This document shows, piece by piece, positions 35,891-47,219 of a DNA stretch of 64,000 nt. The translations under genes and the position numbers were made by a program. The DNA is from Allium sativum (lineage: Eukaryota; Streptophyta; Magnoliopsida; Asparagales; Amaryllidaceae): contig CM060923.1 of assembly GCA_030737875.1 (NCBI GenBank), forward strand, positions 36,138,501-36,202,500, read 5' to 3'. The stretch's first letter is position 1, and the number at the start of each line of letters is the position of its first letter. The notes under the pieces are model-generated. The model saw only the letters and a program-made list of their open reading frames with translations, made no database searches and was not told the origin of the DNA.

Positions 35891-37170
35891 AAGATGCCAG
35901 ACCTATAGTGATGTCACTTCATCGTATGGCACCAAGGGAGCAGTTAGAGCTCGGGGTGCAAATAAGCGATCTTTTGAAGAAGGGATTTATCAGAAGAAGT
36001 GTTTCTAAGTGGGGGAGCACCAGTTGTGCTTGCTACCAAGGCAGATGGTTCCCTTCATTTGTGTGTGGACTACCGCGAGTTGAATAAGGTGACGAGGAAG
36101 AATAAGTATCCTCTACCACGGATAGATGATTTGTTTGATCAGTTGAGTGGCGCGAGAGTGTTCTCCCAGTTGGATCTCACGACAGGCTTTCATCAGCTTA
36201 GAGTAGAAGCTGAGAGTATAGCTAAAACGGCCTTCCGGACGCCGTCTGGATTTTATGAATGGTTGGTCATGCCATTCCGGTTGACAGATGCACCAGCATA
36301 TTTTGTGGATCTTATGAATAGGGTATTCAGAGATCAATTGAATAAGTTTGTTCCTGTGTTCGTAGACAATATCTTGGTTTATTCGAGAACAGAAGAAGAA
36401 CACAAGGAACATTTGAGGATAGTGATGGAGGTGTTGAGAAATCACCAATTGAAAGCAAAGTTTTCTAAGTGTCACTTCTGGAGGAGAGAAGTGAGATTCT
36501 TGGGCCATGTTGTTTCAGAGAATGGTATTGCCATAGACCCTGCGAAGGTGGCTACGGTACAGGATTGGTCTATGCCCAAGAATGCAACAGACGTAAGAAG
36601 TTTCTTGGGATTAGCTGGATATTATCGTAAGTTTATCCAAGACTTCTATAAGACAGCAGCATCACTGACTCAGTTGACTAAGAAAAATCAAGCTTTCGTC
36701 TGGGACGAAAAGTGCGAGAATGCATTCAAGAGTCTAAATGGCAAGTTGACATGTGCACCAGTGTTAGTTATTCCTAAGGGGAATGAAGAGATGACGGTCT
36801 ACATAGATGCATGTGGTACCGGACTAGGTGTTGTATTGATGCAAGGAGGAAAGGTTGTAGCTTATGCTAGTCGGCAACTTAAACCACATGAGAAAAGATA
36901 TCCTACCCACGATTTGGAATTGGCAGCGATCGTGTTCGCATTGAAGATGTGGAGACATTATCTCTTGGGATAAAGATTCGAGTTGTTTACCGATCATAGA
37001 TCGTTAAAATATCTTTTCTCTCAGAAGGATCTAAATCTCCAACAGCAAAGATGGTTAGAATTCTTGGCTTCCTACGATTTCGATATCGCATACACACCAG
37101 GAAAGGGCAATGCGGAAGCTGATGCATTTAGTAGAAGACTTGCCAGTTTAGGGGCTATGTTTCTTGATTG
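35863..37170 (+). pseudogene. Chromovirus reverse transcriptase and RNase H, active site changed
   Basis: RT reads [14 protein letters not shown], then shifts frame in a G-run at 36011-36015 (five G where four keep the frame). It resumes as [40 protein letters not shown] and [15 protein letters not shown]. The active-site motif reads FVDN (codon 36368-36370 is AAT) instead of FVDD, a single G-to-A change that removes a metal-binding Asp. [17 protein letters not shown] and [14 protein letters not shown] follow, then RNase H with [34 protein letters not shown] and, after a TAA at 36971-36973, ELFTDHRSLKYLF and LASYDFDIAYTPGKGN. The enzyme is inactive twice over. Confidence 0.92.
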
Positions 37171-38704
37171 GAAGCAACCGGAGTACATCGCTGGGTATGA
37201 TTTCATAACAAAGTGCGAATTGGATCAAGAAGTATTAGCAAGTTTGACGGTCAGACCCACTTTGATTGAGCGGATTGGTTCCAGTCAGAGGGACGATCCT
37301 AACCTATTGGAAGTCATCTCCAAGTTAGAGATGGACATCGATGAGGAGATGAATGAGTATGGGCTTGATCGAGATGGATGGCTTAAAAAGAATGGAAGAC
37401 TAGTTGTACCCAATGTCAATGGATTGAGAGATGGAGTGCTTAGAGAATGTCATCACTCAAAACTGGCTATGCACCCCGGTGTTAACAAGATGTATCGAGA
37501 CATGAAGCAGACCTACTACTGAGAAGGGATGAAAAGAGACGTTGGGAAGTTTATATCCAAATGCATGAATTGCCAGCTAGTTAAGGCTGAGCAAAAGAAG
37601 CCTAGTGGTTTGTTGCAACCATTTGAAGTTCCAGAATGGAAATGGGAACAAGTCTCAATGGATTTCATTGATGGGTCACCAAGGACTAGGTCGAGCCACG
37701 ATAGCATTTGGGTGATTGTGGACCGATTGACTAAGAGTGCAAGGTTTATACCCGTCAAGTCGAATAGAACAACAGGTAAGTTAGTGGAACTATATATGAA
37801 GTGGGTAGTGAGATTTCATGGAATACCTAAAGGCATTGTGTGTGACCGAGATCCGTTGTTTACTAATGGATTTTGGAAGAGCTTACAAGAGGCGTTAGGA
37901 TCAGAATTACATCTCAGTACCGCATACCATCCTCAATCCAACGGTCATACAGAGAGGGTGAATCGTATGTTAGAGGATCTCTTGAGAGCTTGCATATTAG
38001 ATTTTGGTGGATCATGGGATGACCATTTGCATCTAGTAGAGTTTGCATATAATAACAATTATCAATTCAGTATTGGTATGGCCCCATTTGAAGCTTTGTA
38101 CGGAAGACCATGCAACTCACCATCATGTTGGCTGGAAACCGGTGAGAAATTTGTGCTTGGGGCAGATGTAATAAGAGAAACCTCAGATAAGATCAAGATT
38201 ATTCAACAGCGAAAGAAGGCTGCCCAAGATAGGCAGAAGAGTTATGCTGATAAGAGGAGAAGAGATTTAAAGTTCACCGTTGGCGACTTGGTGTTTGTCA
38301 AGATTTCCCCGTTAAAGAGCGTGATTCGATTTGTCAGGAGAGGCAAGTTAGCACCAAGATATGTTGGACCATTCTCAGTTCTCGAGCAAATTGGGAATTT
38401 GGCATATAAAGTTGAATTACCAGAGAAGACGGCAGGAGGTCACAACGTATTTCATGTTTCCCAGTTAAGGAAATTCGTGCATGACCCTAGTGTGACTATT
38501 TCACCGGATCAGTTGGACGATATCGAGGTTGAACCCGAGCGGTCGGGAACCGCAGACCAATGCGTATTGTTAGGAACGATACGAGGCAGCTTCGAAGGAA
38601 GGCGGTGAAACTAGTCAAAGTTCAGTGAGGTGATGATGAGGAAGACTGTACTTGGGAAACAGAGGAGGACGTAAGGAGGAAGTATCCAGAACTCTTTGCC
38701 TGGT
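37170..38704 (+). pseudogene. Chromovirus integrase with degenerate chromodomain
   Basis: The HHCC finger is CHHSKLAMHPGVNKMYRDMK...CMNCQ, interrupted by TGA at 37520-37522 where Trp (TGG) is usual. The core has SMDFIDGSP (Asp), VCDRDPLFTNGFW (Asp) and SNGHTERVNRMLEDLL (Glu), so the DDE triad is intact. GKLAPRYVGPFSVLEQIG and HNVFHVSQLRKFVHDPS form the GPY/F module. After the stop at 38606-38608 another frame gives VKLVKVQ, a TGA, and then CTWETEEDVRRKYPELF. This is the chromodomain's VKWxxxxxxxATWE pattern with Trp lost to a stop. In living relatives that module steers insertion to heterochromatin. Confidence 0.92.
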
Positions 38705-38865
38705 AAGGTTTTTATATCGGTATGGTACTCCCATGTTAGTAAACTGCATGCCAGGATAGGCTTGTTGTGTTGTTTTGTATGCTTTGTTGTTTTGTTAATG
38801 ATTGGTAGGCATGCGGGATCCTTTGTATGTTTTGGGTTAAGGAATTCCGGGGCCGAAATTTCATT

Positions 38866-38884
38866 GGGGGGGGGGGGGGGAGAA
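38866..38884 (+). promoter_or_regulatory. Chromovirus polypurine tract
   Basis: A run of about 15 G followed by AGAA sits directly before the 3' LTR. The length of the G-run may be affected by sequencing or slippage. Confidence 0.8.
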
Positions 38885-39901
38885 TGTATTCACCCGCATT
38901 CTACGCATCGGAGGATCGTAGAATATTTATTTCATTCTCGTAAGGAGTCGTATGGTCGTGTGACATTAGGGGACGACTATTGGGGTCATTTCCCATGTTC
39001 ATGATTTTTGCCGATTTTAAATAACCATTTTGCCCCTAACTGATCTTGTTTCAACCATAACTTTTGATTGGAAATGAGTTTTGACCTGAAACCACTTCCA
39101 TTAGAATCCGGATGATGATTTACCTTTCCTTAGAGTGGTCACATTAGCCAAACGGACTTACCGTTTGAGAGATATGGCCGAAACAAGGTTTAGAAGGTGA
39201 AAAACAGCTTAACCAGGCTTAATTGTAATTAACAGCTAAGCCCAGTGGGGGATTTCGGGATTTGGAGTATTTAAGGGCTGTTAGGGTTTAGAGAACACCC
39301 TTTTCTCATTTTTCAGCCACCACTTATCATTCCTCTCAACCTAGCAATGACCTCCAACATCTAAAACACCTCCAAATCACCGTTTATTCAAGTATTATCT
39401 TAATCTACATCAAATCAAAGGGAAATAGCACCAAATCAAGTTCAGAACTGCTGTATAGCCTTAGGGACAGCGCCAAACAGAAGGTAATTTTAGATTTGGT
39501 ATTTTGTTTGTGGCTAAGGTGAGTGATTTGCATAGTTCCTCACTAATTGTGGCTAATTAAGGGTAATTAGTGTTAATTAGCGAATTTAAACATGACTAAA
39601 TTCTGGAAAAATATTTATAAATTTCGAAATATTGTTTTAGGCCTCTGTTAGAAAATTTGGTTAAGTTTTTCTAATCATATCATTAGTTATGCTTAAACAT
39701 GATTAAGGAAAATATGGGTTTTTGGGTATGTTTGATCCGTTTTGACATGTTAATTCATTGTTTTGGTGTTTATGGTTAGTTCTCTATGTTGCTATGTCTG
39801 TATGGTATGCTTTGTGATTGATTAGAAGAGTTAGAATGGTCGAAAACGCCGTCGTATAGCGTAAAACAGTCGCTGGAAAAGTTGCAGGAAATGTGCAGAG
39901 T

Positions 39902-40706
39902 TTCGGACCGGATCGGATCGGGTATAGGGATCGGATCGGATAAGGGGACTGGGCAAAGGGATTTGATTCAGATCGGAAATTGGCACCTGAGAAGACTTGG
40001 AAAGAAGGAAGGCCATTTGCATTGATTTGGGGTTGGGATCAGACCAAAGCTTGGCATGGGGATCAGATCGGACTAGAGCTAGGGAGCGGGATCGGAGGAC
40101 CAAGGAGACCAGGAACGCCGAACCAAACCAATTTGACGTGGAGAACCCCATATATCGAACCGAACTGGATTGATGGCCAGGGAGTGGAGCAAGCCGAATC
40201 GAACCGAAGGTGGAGTGCCACAACCGAACCGACCTGGGGGGTGTTGACCGAACCGAACCGAATAAATGACCAAGAGCTGAAGCATGTCGAACCGAACCAA
40301 GAGAAAACCACCAAACCGAACCGGATGTATGCTAATACTTCTACGCGATGACTCTTCTGAAGACTAACTCCAATTCGACCAAAACGCGAGATGCAAAGGA
40401 AGTCCAAATAGGAAGTAGAACTCAGGATCCAGATGGAAACCAATGAGTTAACTTCATGAATTGGACTTTGCTGCAGTACGTGTGCTAAGGGGTTATCGAT
40501 GTCTGTAGCTTTGATTCACCACCAAGACGGATGTTAGGTTACATATCAGTGGGGGTAGTTACTACTCCATGGGGCAGAGTGATCGTAGCGTGGCTATGAG
40601 CCAGTGCAGTGGAGTTATTATGACTTCATGGGGGCAGAGTGGACATAGCAAGGACTAGTGGCTAGGATCAGTGCAGTGGAGTCGCCATGACTCCATGGGG
40701 CAGAGT
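39902..40706. repeat. 805-bp segment present only in the 3' LTR, bounded by GCAGAGT
   Basis: GCAGAGT occurs at both edges (39895-39901 and 40700-40706) and once in the 5' LTR (33361-33367). The left part is built of GGATCGGATC-like and ACCGAACCGAACC-like words. The right part (about 40550-40706) has three diverged 60-70-bp units, each with GGGGCAGAGT. A deletion in the 5' LTR between the short repeats is the simplest account. Confidence 0.8.
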
Positions 40707-41360
40707 AATCATAGCAAGGATTTGGGTGATCAAAGTAGTGGATATCATATGCTTTACGCACTGAGTGAGAGATGTGAGGATGGTTGCTATACTTGATTGT
40801 TTGACATCATTATGACATGTACACCCCCACCCCCGTATCCTTTACACATATGTTAGTGGCACCTTAGAGTATTGTACGGTATGTTGTGCTAACTCTTTGG
40901 TTGCTAGTCCAGGTTCAGATATGGTTTATGTAATAACCCGTATTTTTAAATAACAAGTTATAACATAAATCAAGGCAGAATTAAATGATAAAATCTGAAT
41001 CAAGGGAAACGGGCTGTGCCATTACGTTCGTCTCGGAAAAATACGCGAAATAGAGTCCGAGTTTTCAGAAATTGGAGTCCGTATGACCAAGTTATGGCCC
41101 GTCGAAGTTTTCAGAAAATTCAAGTTTAAAAACAGATACAAATTCAAATTCAGCTGAGCAGGATAGGCGGGAAAAGTTCCCGCCACCCCCCCCGCCAAGT
41201 CGATTAGGGAGCCGACTTGGGAGTCGACACACCCCAGGCTGTGTCGACTGCCCAGTCGACACCCCTGTCGACTTGGGTGGTCGGCCAGTCTGGCCTGGGT
41301 ACACCCGACTTGTTTCTCAAGACATGGGTTAATCCTATGGCCTAAACTAACCTAATCTTC

Positions 41361-41370
41361 TATAAAAAGA
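41361..41370 (+). promoter_or_regulatory. TATA box in the 3.15-kb nested element
   Basis: TATAAAAAGA is followed by a C/T/A-rich stretch (CCTAAGACC...), as in LTR promoters. It lies 430 bases into the element. Confidence 0.55.
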
Positions 41371-42097
41371 CCCTAAGACCTAGCCTAAAACCTCATTAAT
41401 CATTCCTACAACTAAACTATGCCAAAATGTTTCTTGATCATGGCCTCCATCTTCATATCATGGCCTCCATCCTCTTCATGAAAGTTTGAGTGTCCTAAGC
41501 TAGTAAAAGAGCCACTTTTCTTCATTAAAACAAGGATCTTTCTTCATACAAATCAAAGGAGCTTCTTGTTTCTCAAGACAACTTGGAGCTTGTATTCATT
41601 TGGGGGTTTTTAGAGTTGCTAGTGACTTCGTCTCAATCTTATTCTATTTTAAAGGTCTTCATAGCATTGTAAGCCCTATTCTACTCTTAGATTCTAACTA
41701 TGAAGTTAAATATGACATGTTGCAAGTTTGAGTTTGGGCCTAAGTATGATTTGTGCTTCGATTTTTATCATGTTATGCATAGATTTATTCTATGCATGTT
41801 TGTAAAGCTATCACCTTGACTTTGTGCATAGAAAGCTATGAGCTTTGATTTGAAATGTTGCATAAAGCAACATAGAAACTCCCATAACCCTTATGTTATC
41901 TTACATATGATGTTATATGCGAATCACTAGCCATCATCCTATGTCATTTATGACCATGTTTCAACTATTTTGCTAAAGTTGTTATCATGCATGTTTTGAG
42001 GCTTATAATGTAATATGCAAGTTTATGAACACATTTGCCTCATATGCCACCATGTTTAACTTGTGGCCAAACCTTAACCCCTCATGTTCCTTAATAT

Positions 42098-42338
42098 GCT
42101 TGTGGCCAAATCACCCTTATGATATTATGCATGCTTGTGGCCAAATCACCCTTATGCTATTATGCATGCTTGTGGCCAAATCACCCTTATTATGCATGCT
42201 TGTGGCCAAATCACCCTTATGCTATTATGCATGCTTATGGCCAAATCACCCTTATGCTATTATGCATGCTTGTGGCCAAATCACCCTTATGCTATTTGAT
42301 ATGTTTGAGGCTAAGTCACCTTTTATGCTATCATACAT
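42098..42338. repeat. 35-bp minisatellite, 7 copies
   Basis: The unit starts GCTTGTGGCCAAATCACCCT and ends TATGCTATTATGCAT. Copies 1, 2, 4, 5 and 6 are 35 bp, the third is 30 bp, and the last is diverged. An open frame across it (42025-42456) is a by-product of the repeat. Confidence 0.93.
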
Positions 42339-42619
42339 GTTGAGGCCATATGCTAGTATGTTGAACCCCTTTTGGCCTCAAGTATCACCATGTTTAACTT
42401 GTGATGACTTTGCCATCTTATGCCCACCTTGTCATATTGTTATGTTCCCTCTTTGATCTATTTGCGTTGATGCGAGTTTACGTGCGATGGGAACACGTTA
42501 TGGGTAGTTAGGCAAACTTAAGTAACATGAAAACATGACTCGAAAACATGACATGAAAGTTTGACATGTGTTTATGCTTGAAAACATGAACGTGGACATG
42601 ACATGTAGAAAACATGGAA

Positions 42620-43030
42620 GTGGCCAACTCGAGGTTGGGTTGAGTTTGTAGCATAAATTTACCCGGAACCGACCGGCTTAACTAGTGGCTACAAACAATA
42701 GGACCCAATGTGAGTAGTTGGTAACATCGCACTTAAAACCCGAGGTTAGTCTAGGTTGTGGTGTAAAGCTACCCGGACCCGCCCGGCTTAACTAGTAACC
42801 ACAACAAAGTCTAATGTGAGAGGTTGGGGTGCATTAAGTTAATTAATGCCACATGATAGGGTAAAGTCATGGACCGCTTGAATACTTAACCAATTAAACA
42901 CGATGGGTTGGTAGGGTTAAGTCATGAACTACTTGAATACTTAACCAATTAAACACGATGTATTGATAGGGTTAAGTCATGAACTGCTTGGATACACTTG
43001 ACCGACTCAGTATATGGTTAGGATAGGGTT
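42620..43030. repeat. Two further tandem families in the nested element
   Basis: About 42620-42830 holds two diverged copies of a roughly 115-bp unit with ACCCGG...CCGGCTTAACTAGT. About 42857-43020 holds three copies of a roughly 56-bp unit with AGGGTTAAGTCATGAACT and AACCAATTAAACACGATG. Confidence 0.75.
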
Positions 43031-44627
43031 AACCACACTTAACCCGCTTGAAATCCAAGTTACGAGGTCCTTTTCAGCCGTAACCCACTTGGGAGTATCT
43101 GGATACCCTGGGCTAGGCTAGGGTGGGGCATTATTACTGGACTGATTGTAAGAGACCAAAAGAGACGGCTGAATGGTGCACCGGTTGTTCAGGCAGACCA
43201 TGGTCGTGCACATTAAGTCCGGAGTTGAACATGGGAACCAGTAGGTTTAGACTGTGCGTGCTTGAATTGTGTCTGTGGTTTACACCTTAGGGCTGGAAAC
43301 ACCCTGGGGTGGACCTTTCACAGTTAACTACATTCCATGATTAAGCCGTATGACACCGATACACGACGAGTTAGGCTTATAGGGAGCCGATCGACTAGAC
43401 CGAGTAGTTGGACCTTGATTTAGGTCACCTCATGATATTGGGCCAGCTTTGGGCTAAGGGATCATTTCTTGTTTATACTTGACACGGATTGGAATACCGG
43501 TACATACTTGGTGCAACTTAACCTTGTATATGCGATGCCACACTTGATCTATCTTATTAACTTTTCACCATGCCAGTTATCACCCTATGTTTCATCTCTG
43601 CTTTACATGTCCAGTTAACTTTATTAGTTTTTATACTAATAATAGATAGGACTTACCAGTCTTTTTGACTGACCCGTTTTCTTTCGCCTCTTTTCTTCCG
43701 TCCCCCCCCCCCCAGGTTTACAGGGTGGGAACACTGGTACTTAGCTTGGACCTTTAGTTGCTTTTCTGGATAGCTCATGTACGGTTTGGATTTGAGCATG
43801 CTATGGCTTTATTCTACTTTGGGGATAGTTACTTTATGTTTTTCTCCAGTTTTCAGTTTATGTTTTCTAGACTTGTAGTAGTTGGAAAATAATGACCAAG
43901 TACTTTGATGTAACTTGACTATGGTTTTGAAATGTTAGTTTCTACCCGCTGCTTTACTTACTCTGTTTTACTTATATGTTCTGTCTTATGATATCTGCAT
44001 GCATGTTTACCTTGTTTAACGCCCCTCCAAAGCTAGTGCCCTTGCAAGAGTGGCATTGGCTGAGGTGGGGTGTTACAGTTTAATATACCTGTTATTGTTC
44101 TGTTTTGCTGCTTATCGCTCATACCAGACTTTTGTCTGACCCAGAGTTTTATGTCTCTTCTTATTACTCTGGGTGCTCTTAAACGAGCAAACTAGAGACA
44201 TGTTAGCTGGTCGTGCCCGAGTAGCTGTCCGGAGACGAGCAGGAGGCTTACACATACATTTCTATATGTATTCTCCTTGTTTCGCTGCTAGTCACTACAT
44301 TGGGCATTAGTAGTGTACCTTTCCTTTCTTTTGTTTTGGAGACAGTTTTAAAATTGTTATAATGATGAAGTGGTACATAAGCTGTATTTAGATTTCCGCT
44401 GCTATGATGATTATGGTTTAGTTTTCAGCTTATGCACTGTCTTGCCTGTATTATGTCAAGTATGTTATTATTATATTTTATCCCATGCGCTGTGAGACAT
44501 TCTACAGGTTCCTTTTTAGTTCAAATTCCTTTCCTTTCCTTTCTTTGGCGACCGTCCTGTGCTGGTTGGACATCTGTACAACGCACTTTCATTGGAAAAG
44601 TCGGCTAGTGCGGGGCGAGCCGTCACA

Positions 44628-45566
44628 CTTTCTTGTAATACTCATTTAACTGTTGTGCCATGCACCTATTTGTGCCTTTGAATTTTTTTTCCAACCATTT
44701 TGGCTTTTTATTTTTATTTGCACTTTTGGCTCGACCATTTGCATACTGATTTGCACTGGGTCGAGACGGTCCATGTGGCTGCTCCTCAGTCGTACACTAA
44801 TCGGCCAGGCAGTGCACACGTGTATGTATATGTACGTGTGTACATGCAGACATCAAACGAGATTTTCCTGTTCCTGCATATCAGACAAAGTCTAGAAAAA
44901 TGATGAGAAACACACCGTAATTCTATGGCAAATAAAATTTTAAAAATATTTTTTTATTTGCTTTTATTTAATTTTATTTTTGTTGCAGTCTACTGTGTGT
45001 ATTCTTCTGTATGTGACAGGTGTGAAAAATAGAAGATTGAAGATGAAGACTAGAACAGTGTTAGTGTGTGTATGTGTTTGTGAGTGCAAGTGTTGTAGAG
45101 AAATGTTATGAGAATTCTGTGTATATGAGAATGGTCGTAGACACGATTGAATAGAATTATACTATTATGATCAATATTGATTTAAATAAAAACATATTTT
45201 TGCTGTTCAGTTCAATCTGTTTCATTTAGTTTGAATCCCTCTAATATTACAATTTCATGTGTGATGTGTCATGTCAGAAATATTCAAACATATTCAAGTG
45301 AATGTAAATAATGGAGGTATAAATGGTTGTACTGTTTGAAAAATTGAAATATAATATTTAATTTAAATAAAATACTGTATGAATATATGAATGTTTGTAC
45401 AGTCGTATTCTATTTAAATATAAATATTATATTCTTGTCTGTGATGTGTGTATATATATATATATAGAACAGTACAGTAACAAACACATTTAAAATAATA
45501 TTTATTTGGTTGTTATCATCAAACAAAAATCATATAATTGTGTATACAACATTGTTATATAGAACA
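44628..45566 (-). repeat. Element E left LTR, segment 4 (LTR start on the minus strand)
   Basis: Collinear with about 51422-52371 of the right LTR. It ends TATAGAACA, so the LTR begins TGTTCTATA on the minus strand. Confidence 0.9.
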
Positions 45567-45580
45567 ATCTCCCCCTTTTG
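45567..45580 (-). promoter_or_regulatory. Element E polypurine tract
   Basis: The minus strand reads CAAAAGGGGGAGAT directly before the LTR. A second AAAAGGGGGAGAA-type tract lies at about 45791-45802. Confidence 0.85.
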
Positions 45581-47219
45581 ATGATGACAACCAAATAAAA
45601 GATTTTGAATGTGTTTGAATGTGAAATATATTACTCCCTCTATTTGTTTGCTCGCTCTACAACTGAACTCCCCCTATATATGTGGAAAATATAAATAATG
45701 AAATTTATTCAACAATTCTGCCTCTAGATATTTAATTTCCAATCATAATATTTTTTAATTATATATCCATCAATCAAAATCTTGACCATTCTCCCCCTTT
45801 TGTTATCATCAAAAGGATAATAGAAATTGAAACAATGATGAATATAGACTAAAAATATAAATTCAAATCAAGCGAGAGAATATATATCGTAAAACCCATT
45901 TAATCAAACAAAAATCATAATAATCTTTAAATCAGAAGCAAATTTCGCTTTCAGAATGAATGGATTTACGATGAATTTTGTAGAATGAGGAGAGTTCAAT
46001 AAAAATTGAATATTTGAATATGAATTTTAAAGATTTTAAATATGCTCAAAAATGTGTTAAGCACTTTCTAACCACGCATAGCCCAAAGGTCTTTTAAATG
46101 GGGTTAGTAGTAACTTAACTTTATCCTCTCTAATGAGTTCCATCCATGCACAACCCAAAGGTCTTTTAAGTGAGAATGGAAGCACATAGAGATTAAGGTA
46201 ATTAACCCACGCATAACCGCGAGGACTTTTAAATGGAAGTGAATACCAAGGATAAATTATTTATTTATTTATTTTCTATTTTATTTTTAATTCCAAGAAT
46301 AATTAGAACTCCCCAAATTAAATAAAACCATGATGAACGACTGAAATATGGTAGATATAAAAGATGGTCGTGAAATAAGCTCTAATTCAAAGATATTATA
46401 AAATCTGTCCAATCAACACGAGATTTAAAATAACATCTCCTCTAGTTATGAATTATATCATAGTCACAACTCAACACGATTTCATAAATCTATTAATAGT
46501 TTTGATGAGTCACAAAACGGTTCAAATCAATCAATAATTTCAATTTTTGAATAGATTATCAAAAATAATTTTAAAATTTAAAATATCAATTTCAAAAGTA
46601 GTTTTTTAAAAATATGAATGCCAGTTGAAAATCAGTTTCAAAAATCAATCAGGAGAATGTGAAATTATCTAATATTTCTAATGTTGATTGTTCCTAGACA
46701 ATTTTAAAAACAACTTATATATTTAATTCAAATTGTCTATGGAATTTGAAGATATTTAATTACCGATTTCTCAACTCGTCGTCTAGTCACCAAGATATTC
46801 AAACGAATCAAATTAATTTCCTTATCAGAGCAGCACAAGATCATTTTTGAAGCAAGAATCGCAAGTGACATTCTCAGAGAATTTTTAGACTTGCACAAGA
46901 AACTTTCAACTATCAAATCTGAAGTTAATTATTTGAAATCACTTAAGAAAAAAAATCAAATTTTTATAATCCAAGAATTTCAACAATCAATAACGACTGA
47001 TTTCAAAATCAGCCAAGTAAAAATAAAGAAGTAAAAACTAAAAAAAGAAAAATAGACTAAAAAAGAATTGAAATAAAAATACGAGTTTAGAGATCATACC
47101 AGACTTACCGTAATCGATGTGATCCAATGAATCTCCAACTCTGAATCTATGGCTAAGGAACTCCAAATAATTCGATATATGAATCAATTTGATTGTCTCA
47201 CTTAAGCACAGTTGTTCCT
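45581..47219 (-). other. Element E internal region without pol
   Basis: This stretch should carry protease to RNase H in a full copia element but has none of those motifs and no long open frame. About 46070-46240 contains three diverged copies of a 65-70-bp unit with CCCAAAGGTCTTTTAA. The rest is AT-rich with A/T runs. Confidence 0.75.

Larger units (their letters stand above)
40929..44077 (+). mobile_element. 3.15-kb solo-LTR-like element nested in the chromovirus 3' LTR
   Basis: It starts TGTAATAACCC and ends GGGGTGTTACA, with exact 5-bp duplications GTTTA (40924-40928 and 44078-44082). The 5' LTR of the chromovirus shows the empty site (GGTTTAGTATACC). A TATA box, TATAAAAAGA, lies at 41361-41370. 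No gag, pol or primer site is present. The interior holds minisatellites. A solo LTR of a long-LTR Ty3/gypsy element is the most likely reading. Confidence 0.85.
32349..44627 (+). mobile_element. Ty3/gypsy chromovirus (Tekay/Del-like), 12.3 kb, inserted in element E LTR
   Basis: Two long direct repeats (32349-34131 and 38885-44627) flank an internal region with an initiator-tRNA-Met-type primer site, gag with zinc knuckles, protease, RT, RNase H, integrase and a degenerate chromodomain, then a poly-G tract. The right LTR of E lacks this DNA, so the insertion is certain. The target duplication is not clear, because the site is a T-run (ATATTTTTCTTG in the empty copy). The 3' LTR is much longer than the 5' LTR because of a further insertion (40929-44077) and an 805-bp length difference. 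Stops in gag, RNase H, integrase and chromodomain make it defective. Confidence 0.93.
38885..44627 (+). repeat. Chromovirus 3' LTR, expanded to 5.7 kb
   Basis: It is collinear with the 5' LTR except for two length differences: 805 bp at 39902-40706 and the element at 40929-44077 with its 5-bp duplication. Without them it would be about 1.78 kb, equal to the 5' LTR. It ends CCGTCACA like the 5' copy. Confidence 0.92.

Noticed and set aside
42025..42456. A 143-codon frame with repeated CLWPNHPYAIMHA-like units
   Set aside because: It is the translation of a 35-bp minisatellite. One unit has a 5-bp deletion and the repeats are read in two frames.
46070..46240. Spaced repeats resembling a CRISPR array
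   Set aside because: There are only three diverged copies in a retroelement interior of a plant genome, with no leader or cas gene.
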